DNA from: Crossiella sp. S99.2
Lineage (GTDB): Bacteria > Actinomycetota > Actinomycetes > Mycobacteriales > Pseudonocardiaceae
DNA: 64,000 bases
Direction of reading: 5' to 3'
Assembly: GCF_023094165.1 (NCBI RefSeq)
Contig: NZ_JALMDK010000015.1
Coordinates: forward strand, 62,001-126,000
Below are positions 16,304 to 23,992 of this stretch, piece by piece. A model generated the notes under the pieces. It did no database searches. It saw only the letters and a program-made list of their open reading frames with translations, and was not told the origin of the DNA. The first letter of the stretch is position 1, and every line of letters begins with the position of its first letter. Position numbers and translations under genes: made by a program.

Positions 16304-17190
16304 AGCGGAATCTGGCGGCCGTGGCCGTGCTGGTCGTGGCCGCGGTGAGCGCCTGCGGGGCGCCCTCGGACCCGCTCAAGAACGGCGCGCCGGTCACCGA
16401 CAAGACCATCCACATCGGCTCGGTGGACTTCCCGGAGAACAAGCTGCTGGCCGAGATCTACGCCGCGGTGCTCGACGCCGCCGGGGCCGAGGTCAAGGTG
16501 GCCAGCCCGGTCTCGGCGCGTGAGGTCGTGCTCAAGGGCCTCAAGGACGGCTCGTTCACCCTGGTGCCCGACTACAGCGGAAACCTGTTGCAGGCACTGG
16601 ATTCCGGCAACACCGCGACCAAGTCCGAGGACATCTTCGCCGCGCTCAAGACCAAGGTCGGCCCGGACCTGGAGGTGCTGGAGCCTGCGCCGGGCGAGGA
16701 CAAGGACGTGCTGGTGGTGACCCAGCAGGCGGCCCAGCAGTTCGGGCTGAAGTCCATGGCCGACCTGGGGCCGAAGTGCGCGCAGCTCACCCTGGCCGCG
16801 GCCGGTGAGTGGAAGACCCGCTGGGAAGCCAAGATCAAGCAGCTCTACGGCTGCACCTTCAAGGAGATCCGCTCCACCGACGCCGGTGGCCCGGTCACCC
16901 TGGACGCGATCAAGTCCGGTTCGGCGCAGGTGGCGAACCTGTTCACCACCGCATCGGCGATCGGCACCAACAACTTCGTGCAGCTGGCCGACCCGAAGAA
17001 CATGTACCCGGCGCAGAACATCATCCCGCTGTTCAAGTCCGGCAAGCTGACCGACGCCGCCAAGCTGGCGCTCAACCAGATCTCCAAGAAGATCACCACC
17101 GAGAAGCTGGCCGCCGCGGTCAAGCGGATCGAGGTCGACAAGGAGAACCCGGTCGACGTGGCCTCGGACTTCGTCAAGCAGAACGCCTGA
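16300..17190 (+). CDS. osmoprotectant ABC transporter substrate-binding lipoprotein
   Basis: 296 aa. The signal peptide ends in a lipobox (VSAC, Cys19), so the protein is membrane-anchored outside the cell. The body is the OpuAC/ProX-like binding fold: IHIGSVDFPENKLLAEIYAAVL at the start, VPDYSGNLLQ, then two lobes ending in IKSGSAQVANLFTTASAI and LNQISKKITTEKLAAAVKRI. Quaternary amines such as glycine betaine or choline are the expected ligands, though aromatic-box residues cannot be placed with certainty. Last gene of the operon, followed by the triple-palindrome repeat. Confidence 0.92.
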   Translation: MKRNLAAVAVLVVAAVSACGAPSDPLKNGAPVTDKTIHIGSVDFPENKLLAEIYAAVLDAAGAEVKVASPVSAREVVLKGLKDGSFTLVPDYSGNLLQALDSGNTATKSEDIFAALKTKVGPDLEVLEPAPGEDKDVLVVTQQAAQQFGLKSMADLGPKCAQLTLAAAGEWKTRWEAKIKQLYGCTFKEIRSTDAGGPVTLDAIKSGSAQVANLFTTASAIGTNNFVQLADPKNMYPAQNIIPLFKSGKLTDAAKLALNQISKKITTEKLAAAVKRIEVDKENPVDVASDFVKQNA

Positions 17191-17196
17191 CCCGCC

Positions 17197-17258
17197 GACT
17201 TGGGCCAACTCGTACGCCCGGTTGGGCCAACTTGGCGTACCAGTTGGGCCAACTCGAC
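17197..17258. repeat. triple palindrome repeat, copy 1
   Basis: Three GTTGGGCCAAC-type hyphenated palindromes (centres near 17204, 17226 and 17248) spaced about 22 bases apart, between convergent genes and ending about 9 bases from the IclR gene stop. The last 28 bases match copy 2 at 37864-37926 in 26 positions. See findings. Confidence 0.85.
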
Positions 17259-17267
17259 GGGCAAGGC

Positions 17268-18050
17268 TTAGCGGCCGGGCTGACCGCCGATCCTGGCGGT
17301 CAGCCCGGCCGCGCTTTGCACTGCCTCGGCGGCGAGTTCGGGCCAGTCCTGGCCGCATTCCTGCTCGCACTCGTGCCGGACGGTCAGGCTGATCGCGGCC
17401 ACCGGCCGGCCGCTGTGGTCGAAGACCGGCACCGCGACCGAGGCGAAGCCCGGCGTGACGTGGCCGTCCTCCACCGACCAGCCGCGCTGCCGTTCGGCGG
17501 TGAGCAGCCTGCGCAGCGCGGGCAGGTCGCGCGGGCCGCGGCCGGTGCGGTCCACGAACGCCCGCGCGGACGGGAACAGCGCCCGGACCTGGGCGGCGGG
17601 CAGGCCGCTGAGGACGGCCCGGCCGGAGGCGGTGAGCTGGGCAGGCAGCCGCACGCCGACGTCGGTGACCAGGGTCTGCGGGCGATGCGGCTGTTCCTTG
17701 AGCAGGTAGAGGGCTTCCGCGCCGTGCAGCACGCCCAGGTGCGCGGTGGTCTCCACCCGGTCCACCAGGCGTCGCAGCAGGGGCCGGGCCAGCCGTTCCA
17801 GGGGGTCGTGGCGCAGGTAGGCCGAGCCCAGCTCGAAGGTGGCCACGCCGAGGCCGTAGCGGCGCTCCTCGGTCAAGTGGGTGACAAAACCGGCCTCGAC
17901 CAGCTCGGTGAGCAGGTGGTAGGTGGTCGAGCGGGGCAGCTCCAGCTCACGGGCGATGGCGGCCGCGGAGATCGGGCCCGCGCGCCCGGCCAGCAGCCGC
18001 AGCACGGCCAGGCCGCGGCGCAGCGCGGGGACGTCGCTGCTCTCGCCCAC
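17268..18050 (-). CDS. IclR-family regulator, probable repressor of the hut operon
   Basis: 260 aa from GTG 18050, chosen because AGGAG lies seven bases upstream. A longer frame to 18092 would cover the operator. Residues 8-65 form the winged HTH (LRRGLAVLRLLAGRAGPISAAAIARELELPRSTTYHLL, read across two helices). The rest is the IclR effector domain, with LGVLHGAEALYLLKE and ASGRAVLSGLP, and a C-terminal Cys pair (HECEQECG). It is divergent from hutH with a perfect palindrome between them. The likely inducer is urocanate or histidine, by analogy with other hut systems. Confidence 0.87.
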   Translation of the reverse strand: MGESSDVPALRRGLAVLRLLAGRAGPISAAAIARELELPRSTTYHLLTELVEAGFVTHLTEERRYGLGVATFELGSAYLRHDPLERLARPLLRRLVDRVETTAHLGVLHGAEALYLLKEQPHRPQTLVTDVGVRLPAQLTASGRAVLSGLPAAQVRALFPSARAFVDRTGRGPRDLPALRRLLTAERQRGWSVEDGHVTPGFASVAVPVFDHSGRPVAAISLTVRHECEQECGQDWPELAAEAVQSAAGLTARIGGQPGR

Positions 18051-18068
18051 TCGCACGCTCCTCAAGAC

Positions 18069-18084
18069 GTCTGGGATCCCAGAC
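18069..18084. promoter_or_regulatory. 16-bp perfect palindrome, probable IclR operator
   Basis: GTCTGGGATCCCAGAC lies between the divergent regulator and hutH starts, 18 bases upstream of the IclR start codon and 55 bases before hutH. Position and symmetry fit a dimeric repressor site controlling both promoters. Confidence 0.75.
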
Positions 18085-18139
18085 AGTGTCACCCCAACCG
18101 GGATAGCCGTGCCAGCCGGTCACAGGTTCTGATGGGCAC

Positions 18140-19693
18140 ATGCAGCAACCGGTACCCGTCGGCTTGAAGCCGCTCTCCCGTGAGCAGGTCGTCGCGGTGG
18201 CCCGCGGCGGCGCGGCCGTGGAGATCACCACGGAGGCCCAGGAGGCCATGGCGGCCACCAGGGCGCACATCGAGGCCCTGGCCGAGGCGACCACGCCCAC
18301 CTACGGCGTGTCCACCGGCTTCGGCGCGCTCGCCGTCCGGCACATCCCGCCGGAGAAACGCGCCCAGCTGCAGCGTTCGCTGGTCCGCTCGCACGCCGCG
18401 GGCACCGGGCCGGAGGTCGAGGCCGAGGTGGTGCGCGCGCTGATGCTGCTCCGGCTGCGCACGCTGACCAGCGGGCACACCGGCATCCGGCCGCGCACCG
18501 CGGCCACCATGGCCGCGCTGCTCAACGCCGGACTGGTGCCGGTGGTGCACGAGTACGGCTCGCTGGGCTGCTCCGGCGACCTCGCGCCGCTGTCCGCGGT
18601 GGCGCTGGCGCTGATGGGGGAGGGGCAGGTCCGGGACGAGTCCGGGCTGCTGCGCCCCACCGCCGAGGCCATGCGCGAGCACCGGATCGAACCGGTGCAG
18701 CTGGCCGAGAAGGAAGGCCTGGCGCTGATCAACGGCACCGACGGCATGCTCGGCATGCTGGTCATGGCCGCCGCCGACCTGCACCGGCTGCTCGACCTGG
18801 CCGATGTCACCGCGGCGATGAGCGTGGAGGCGCTGCTGGGCACCGACCGGCCCTTCGCACCCGAACTCCAGGCGCTGCGCCCGCACCCGGGTCAGGCCCG
18901 CTCGGCCGCCCGGATGTTCGCCGCGCTGGCCGGCTCGCCGATCGTGGCCAGCCACCGCGGCCCGGACTGCACCCGGGTGCAGGACGCCTACTCGCTGCGC
19001 TGCTCCCCGCAGGTGCACGGCGCGGCCAGGGACACCCTGGCCTACGTGGAGACCGTGGCCGACCGGGAACTGGCCGCCGCGGTGGACAACCCGGTGGTGC
19101 TCGCCGACGGCCGGGTGGAGTCCAACGGCAACTTCCACGGCGCGCCGGTGGCCTACGCGCTGGACTTCCTGGCCATCCCGATCGCCGACGTGGCCAGCAT
19201 CGCCGAACGCCGCACCGACCGGATGCTGGACGTGGCCCGCTCGCACGGCCTGCCGCCGTTCCTGGCCGACGACCCCGGCGTGGACTCCGGCCACATGATC
19301 GCCCAGTACACCCAGGCCGCGCTGGTCTCCGAGCTGAAGCGGCTGGCCAACCCGGCCTCGGTCGACTCCATCCCCAGCTCGGCCATGCAGGAGGACCACG
19401 TGTCCATGGGCTGGTCCGCCGCGCGCAAGCTGCGCAAGTCGGTGGACGGGCTGACCACCGTGCTGGCCATCGAACTGCTCACCGCGGCCCGCGCGCTGGA
19501 CCTGCGCGCCCCGCTCGAACCGGCCCCGGCCACCGCCGCCGCGCTGCGCGTGCTCCGCGAGCACGTCGCCGGTCCGGGCCCCGACCGCCACCTGGCCCCG
19601 GAGATCGCCGCCGCCGAACGCGTGGTGCGTTCCGGCGAGCTGCACGCCGCGGTCGAGCCATACCTCGAAGCTGTCAATGGGAGGGTGAAGTGA
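18140..19693 (+). CDS. hutH: histidine ammonia-lyase
   Basis: 517 aa. The enzyme converts L-histidine to urocanate and ammonia. The MIO cofactor tripeptide is Cys144-Ser145-Gly146 in YGSLGCSGDLAPL, with Cys in place of the usual Ala, as in Streptomyces HutH. Other family landmarks are TYGVSTGFG, RSHAAG, NGTDGMLG, VQDAYSLRC, NPVVL, ESNGNFHGAP and SIPSSAMQEDHVSMG. First gene of the hut operon. hutU starts four bases inside its end (GTGA). The ribosome site is weak. Confidence 0.96.
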   Translation: MQQPVPVGLKPLSREQVVAVARGGAAVEITTEAQEAMAATRAHIEALAEATTPTYGVSTGFGALAVRHIPPEKRAQLQRSLVRSHAAGTGPEVEAEVVRALMLLRLRTLTSGHTGIRPRTAATMAALLNAGLVPVVHEYGSLGCSGDLAPLSAVALALMGEGQVRDESGLLRPTAEAMREHRIEPVQLAEKEGLALINGTDGMLGMLVMAAADLHRLLDLADVTAAMSVEALLGTDRPFAPELQALRPHPGQARSAARMFAALAGSPIVASHRGPDCTRVQDAYSLRCSPQVHGAARDTLAYVETVADRELAAAVDNPVVLADGRVESNGNFHGAPVAYALDFLAIPIADVASIAERRTDRMLDVARSHGLPPFLADDPGVDSGHMIAQYTQAALVSELKRLANPASVDSIPSSAMQEDHVSMGWSAARKLRKSVDGLTTVLAIELLTAARALDLRAPLEPAPATAAALRVLREHVAGPGPDRHLAPEIAAAERVVRSGELHAAVEPYLEAVNGRVK

Positions 19694-21381
19694 GTACCGC
19701 AGGCCCCCGTCCGGTGCGCGCCGCGCGCGGAACCGAACTGACCGCGCGTGACTGGTCCACCGAGGCCGCACTGCGCATGTTCCACAACAACCTCGACCCC
19801 GAGGTCGCCGAACGCCCGGACGACCTGGTCGTCTACGGCGGCACCGGCAAGGCCGCCAGGGACTGGAACAGCTTCGACGCGATCAGCCGCGAGCTGACCA
19901 CGCTGGCCCCGGACGAGACGCTGCTGGTGCAGTCCGGCCGCCCGGTCGGCGTGATGCGCACGCACGAGTGGGCGCCGCGGGTGCTCATCGCCAACTCCAA
20001 CCTGGTCGGCGACTGGGCCACCTGGCCGGAATTCCGGCGGCTGGAACAGCTCGGGCTCACCATGTACGGCCAGATGACCGCGGGCTCCTGGATCTACATC
20101 GGCACCCAGGGCATCCTGCAGGGCACCTACGAGACCTTCGCCGCGGTGGCCAACAAGCGCTTCGGCGGCACCCTGGCCGGCACCCTCACCCTCACCGGCG
20201 GCCTCGGCGGCATGGGTGGCGCCCAGCCACTGGCGGTCACCATGAACGAGGGCGTCGCGCTGTGCGTGGAGGTCGACCCCGACCGCGCCCGCCGCCGCCT
20301 GGAACACCGCTACCTGGACGAGATCGCCGACGACCTCGACGACGCGGTCGAGCGCTGCCTGGCCGCCAAGCGGGAGCGGCGCGCGCTGTCCGTGGCGGTC
20401 ATTGGCAACGCCGCCGAGGTCTTCCCCGAGCTGCTGCGCCGGGGCGTGGACATCGACGTGGTCACCGACCAGACCTCCGCGCACGACCCGCTGGCCTACC
20501 TGCCCAAGGGCGTGGCCCTGGCCGACTGGCACGACTACGCGGCCAAGAAGCCGGATGAGTTCACCGACCGGTCCCGGGAGTCGATGGCCGAGCAGGTGGA
20601 GGCCATGGTCGGGTTCATGGACCGCGGCGCCGAGGTCTTCGACTACGGCAACTCCATCCGCGGCGAGGCCAAACTCGGCGGCTACGAGCGGGCCTTCGAC
20701 TTCCCCGGCTTCGTGCCCGCCTACATCCGGCCGCTGTTCTGCGAGGGCAAGGGCCCGTTCCGCTGGGCCGCGCTCTCCGGCGACCCCAAGGACATCGCGG
20801 CCACCGACCGCGCCATCCTGGAACTGTTCCCGGAGAACAAGCAGCTGCACCGGTGGATCACCATGGCCCAGGAGCGGGTCGAGTTCCAGGGCCTGCCCGC
20901 CCGGATCTGCTGGCTCGGCTACGGCGAACGCCACCTGGCCGGCCTGAAGTTCAACGAGATGGTGGCCAGCGGCGAACTCTCCGCGCCCATCGTCATCGGC
21001 CGGGACCACCTGGACTGCGGCTCGGTCGCCTCCCCGTACCGGGAGACCGAGGCGATGGCCGACGGCTCCGACGCCATCGCGGACTGGCCCCTGCTCAACG
21101 CCTTGATCAACACCGCCAGCGGCGCCACCTGGGTGTCCATCCACCACGGCGGCGGCGTGGGCATCGGCCGCTCCATCCACGCCGGCCAGGTCACCGTCGC
21201 CGACGGCACCGCACTGGCCGCGCAGAAGCTCGAACGCGTGCTGACCAACGACCCCGCCATGGGCGTCATCCGCCACGTCGACGCCGGGTACTCCCGGGCC
21301 GACGAGGTTGCGGCAGAACGCGGTGTGCGGGTGCCCATGGAAGGAAGCTCCCACGCCCGGCACCCTGGGCAGGCTGGCTGA
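19690..21381 (+). CDS. hutU: urocanate hydratase
   Basis: 563 aa. Converts urocanate to imidazolonepropionate using tightly bound NAD+. Conserved blocks include GTGKAARDW, NSNLVGDWATW, GQMTAGSWIYIGTQGI, TLTLTGGLGGMGGAQPLA, the active-site region AGLKFNEMVASGELSAPIVIGRDHLD, and NTASGATWVSIHHGGGVG. Up to ERGVRVPM the protein is conventional, but the last 13 residues (EGSSHARHPGQAG) look atypical and sit at the edge of the TnpB insertion, so the native C-terminus may have been replaced. Confidence 0.95.
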   Translation: MSTAGPRPVRAARGTELTARDWSTEAALRMFHNNLDPEVAERPDDLVVYGGTGKAARDWNSFDAISRELTTLAPDETLLVQSGRPVGVMRTHEWAPRVLIANSNLVGDWATWPEFRRLEQLGLTMYGQMTAGSWIYIGTQGILQGTYETFAAVANKRFGGTLAGTLTLTGGLGGMGGAQPLAVTMNEGVALCVEVDPDRARRRLEHRYLDEIADDLDDAVERCLAAKRERRALSVAVIGNAAEVFPELLRRGVDIDVVTDQTSAHDPLAYLPKGVALADWHDYAAKKPDEFTDRSRESMAEQVEAMVGFMDRGAEVFDYGNSIRGEAKLGGYERAFDFPGFVPAYIRPLFCEGKGPFRWAALSGDPKDIAATDRAILELFPENKQLHRWITMAQERVEFQGLPARICWLGYGERHLAGLKFNEMVASGELSAPIVIGRDHLDCGSVASPYRETEAMADGSDAIADWPLLNALINTASGATWVSIHHGGGVGIGRSIHAGQVTVADGTALAAQKLERVLTNDPAMGVIRHVDAGYSRADEVAAERGVRVPMEGSSHARHPGQAG

Positions 21382-21398
21382 CAGTGACCGGCTGCGCG

Positions 21399-22787
21399 GT
21401 GGTCCAGGCATATCGGTACGCGCTTGACCCGACCCCTGAACAGGAACGCACTCTGCGGTCGCACTGTGGTGCGCAACGGTATGCGTTCAACTGGGGACTG
21501 CGTCTGGTGCGCGCGAACCTGGATCAGCGCGCGGCCGAGCGCTCCTACGGCATCACCGGTGCCGGTCTCACCCCTTCGCTGAACTGGTCTGCCTACGGCC
21601 TGCGCAAGACCTGGAACCAGCGCAAGGAAGAGGTGGCACCGTGGTGGTCGGAGAACTCCAAAGAGGCATACAGCTCAGGACTGGCGAACCTGGCGAATGC
21701 GCTGCGGAACTGGAACGACTCACGTACCGGTAAGCGTGCTGGCCGAGTAGTCCGGTTTCCCCGGTTCAAGAGCAAGCGGGCAGCTGGTTCATGCCGGTTC
21801 TCCACGGGTGCGTTCGGCCTGGTCGAAGATGATCGGCGACACGTGCGACTGCCCCGAATCGGCACCGTGCGAACTCACGAGAGCACCCGCAAGCTCTTTC
21901 GCCACCTCCAGCGCGGCACTGCGCGAGTTCGGTCTGCCACGGTGGCACATCGGCTCGGTCGATGGCAGATGTCCTTCTCGGTGGAGATCACCCGGGTGGA
22001 CCTCGCACCAACCCGGCCAGCCGGGGTGGTGGGCATTGATCTCGGTGTGCGGTACCTGGCGGTGCTGTCCACCGGGGAAATGGTGCCCAACCCTCGCCCG
22101 CTGGAGACCGCGTTGCCCCGGCTGCGCCGGTTGCAGCGGAGAATGACCCGACGCAGCGGCCCTGACCGGCGGACGGGACGACTGCCCTCAAGGCGATGGC
22201 TCCGGGCCAGAGCCCGGATCTCAGCCCTGCACCTCAGGATCCGCAACATCCGGCACGATGGGCTGCACAAGTTGACCACCCGGTTGGTGCGCACCTTCGG
22301 CACCGTGGTGATCGAGGACCTCAACGTGTCAGGGATGCTGGGCAACCGCAGATTGTCCCGGCGTGTCGCTGATGTCGGCATGGCCGAGTTCCGGCGGCAG
22401 ATCGAGTACAAGGCTGCCTGGTCAGGCGTGCGCGTGCAGCTCGCTGACCGGTGGTTTCCATCCTCCAGGACATGTTCGGGTTGTGGCGTGGTGAGAACCA
22501 AGCTTCGTCTGTCCGAACGTACTTTTGATTGCGAACACTGCGGCGTCGTGATGGACCGCGATCACAACGCGGCCAGGAACCTGGCCGCGTTGGCTGGCGC
22601 GCAGGCAGCTGACACGTCCTCCCTGAGTCGCAGGGCGACGGAAAACGGGCCCGCTGGAAACCCACGTCAGACCTGCATCGCGCGGGCAACGGGTAATGCC
22701 ACGGGAAGCCCCATGAGGGCAACGCGGCGCCGCGAGGCGATGGCTCAGGACACGTTTTCAGACGTCTCCCGAACGGTATCGGAGTAG
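21399..22787 (+). CDS. tnpB: TnpB RNA-guided nuclease / transposon accessory protein
   Basis: About 462 aa from GTG 21399 (an in-frame GTG at 21384 is also possible). It has an N-terminal OrfB_HTH region (VQAYRYALDPTPEQERTL), then a RuvC nuclease with all three acidic residues: Asp214 in VVGIDLGVRYLAV, Glu306 in VVIEDLNVSGM and Asp388 in MDRDHNAARN. Between the last two is a zinc ribbon, CSGCG...CEHCG. The protein therefore looks catalytically intact. After the final Asp the frame continues for about 75 residues of low-complexity sequence, typical where the guide RNA overlaps the 3' end of tnpB. Confidence 0.93.
   Translation: MVQAYRYALDPTPEQERTLRSHCGAQRYAFNWGLRLVRANLDQRAAERSYGITGAGLTPSLNWSAYGLRKTWNQRKEEVAPWWSENSKEAYSSGLANLANALRNWNDSRTGKRAGRVVRFPRFKSKRAAGSCRFSTGAFGLVEDDRRHVRLPRIGTVRTHESTRKLFRHLQRGTARVRSATVAHRLGRWQMSFSVEITRVDLAPTRPAGVVGIDLGVRYLAVLSTGEMVPNPRPLETALPRLRRLQRRMTRRSGPDRRTGRLPSRRWLRARARISALHLRIRNIRHDGLHKLTTRLVRTFGTVVIEDLNVSGMLGNRRLSRRVADVGMAEFRRQIEYKAAWSGVRVQLADRWFPSSRTCSGCGVVRTKLRLSERTFDCEHCGVVMDRDHNAARNLAALAGAQAADTSSLSRRATENGPAGNPRQTCIARATGNATGSPMRATRRREAMAQDTFSDVSRTVSE
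22600..22787 (+). ncRNA. candidate omega/reRNA overlapping the 3' end of tnpB (copy 1)
   Basis: Known TnpB guide RNAs are processed from the 3' end of the tnpB transcript. Here the post-RuvC tail contains short inverted repeats, including CGCGGCGCCGCG (22723-22734), and repeated GGGCAACG. Boundaries are guesses. Confidence 0.3.
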
Positions 22788-22789
22788 GT

Positions 22790-23992
22790 ATGAGCACTGC
22801 GACGGGGTTGCTGTCGGACATCAGCGGCGTCGGGGCCGACCGCCAGCGCGGCGGGTACTCCCGGCACGGGTTCGACGTGGTGGAACTGGAACTGCGTGAG
22901 TGGTTCATCGCCGAGGCCGGTAAACGCGGCCTGACGGTGGAGAACGACCGCAACGGCAACCTGTGGGCCTGGTGGGGTGCGCCCGGCAAGGACGCGGTCA
23001 TCACCGGCAGCCACCTCGACTCAGTGCCCGGCGGCGGCGCCTTTGACGGCCCGCTCGGCGTGGTCTCCGCGCTGGCCGCGGTGGATGTGTTGCAGGCCAG
23101 GGGTTTCCAGCCGCGGCGGCCGTTCGCGGTGACCGTGTTCGCCGAGGAGGAGGGCGGGCGGTTCGGCGTGCCCTGCCTCGGCTCCCGGCTGATGGCGGGC
23201 AGCATCGACCCGGACGCGGCGCGGCGGCTCACCGATCTCAACGGGATCACCCTGGCCGACGCGGTGGACGCGGCCGGGTTCGACCCGGCCCGGCTCGGGC
23301 CGGACCCGGAGGCGCTGGCCGGCATCGGCTGCTTCGTCGAACTGCATGTGGAGCAGGGCAAGGGCCTGGTCGACCTGGACGCGCCGGTCGGGGTGGCCAG
23401 CTCGATCCTGGCGCACGGCCGCTGGCGGTTCCGGTTCACCGGCGAGGGCAACCACGCCGGGGCCACCCTGATCGGCGACCGCACCGACCCGATGCTGCCC
23501 GCCGCCCAGCTGGTGCTGGCCGCGCGGGCCGCGGCGCGCGCGGTGGACGGGGCTCGGGCCACGGTGGGCAAGCTCATCCCGAATCCGGGCGGCACCAACG
23601 TGATCGCCTCCGCGGTGGACGTGTGGCTGGACGCGCGGGCGGCCACCGATGAGGTCACCCGCAACGTGGTCGCCGAGATCACCGCCGCGGCCAGGGACGC
23701 CGCCGAGGCCGAGGGCTGCGCGGTCGCGGTGACCGAGGAGTCCTACGGCGATACGGTGATCTTCGACCCGGCGCTGCGCGACCAGCTCGCCGCCCAGCTC
23801 GGCGGGGTGCCCGCACTGCCCACCGGGGCCGGGCACGACGCCGGGATCCTGGCCGCCAAGGTGCCCACCGCGATGCTGTTCGTGCGCAACCCCACCGGCA
23901 TCAGCCACGCCCCGGCCGAACACGCCGAACCGGCCGACTGCGAGGCCGGGGTCACCGCACTGGCCCACGTCGTGGAACAGCTGACCCGATGA
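22790..23992 (+). CDS. M20-family amidohydrolase (allantoate amidohydrolase / N-carbamoyl amino acid hydrolase type)
   Basis: 400 aa, cytoplasmic. Metal ligands are seen in GSHLDSVPGGGAFDGPLGV, EEEGGRFGV and ELHVEQGKGLV, with the C-terminal PTGAGHDAG. The dimerisation domain has NHAGATLIGDRTD and GTNVIASAVDVWLDAR. This subfamily hydrolyses N-carbamoyl or allantoate-like amides. Lying between hutU and hutF and overlapping hutF by four bases, it may cleave N-formylglutamate, the last step otherwise missing here (inference). Its ribosome site (CGGAG) falls within the right end of the tnpB element. Confidence 0.88.
   Translation: MSTATGLLSDISGVGADRQRGGYSRHGFDVVELELREWFIAEAGKRGLTVENDRNGNLWAWWGAPGKDAVITGSHLDSVPGGGAFDGPLGVVSALAAVDVLQARGFQPRRPFAVTVFAEEEGGRFGVPCLGSRLMAGSIDPDAARRLTDLNGITLADAVDAAGFDPARLGPDPEALAGIGCFVELHVEQGKGLVDLDAPVGVASSILAHGRWRFRFTGEGNHAGATLIGDRTDPMLPAAQLVLAARAAARAVDGARATVGKLIPNPGGTNVIASAVDVWLDARAATDEVTRNVVAEITAAARDAAEAEGCAVAVTEESYGDTVIFDPALRDQLAAQLGGVPALPTGAGHDAGILAAKVPTAMLFVRNPTGISHAPAEHAEPADCEAGVTALAHVVEQLTR

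Larger units (their letters stand above)
21384..22787 (+). mobile_element. lone TnpB transposon (IS200/IS605 group) inside the hut operon
   Basis: The element consists of one tnpB gene with no TnpA transposase. Its borders are not resolved. The left end is at or just before 21384, possibly within the last codons of hutU, and the right end is at or near 22787, two bases before the next start codon. It has the same orientation as the operon. Confidence 0.7.

Noticed and set aside
17197..17258. CRISPR array (three evenly spaced repeats)
   Set aside because: Repeats are short palindromes with about 11-base spacers that are themselves shared between two loci, and there are no cas genes.
19153..21411. 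Minus-strand open frame across hutH and hutU
   Set aside because: Shadow of two clear enzymes, with low-complexity translation.
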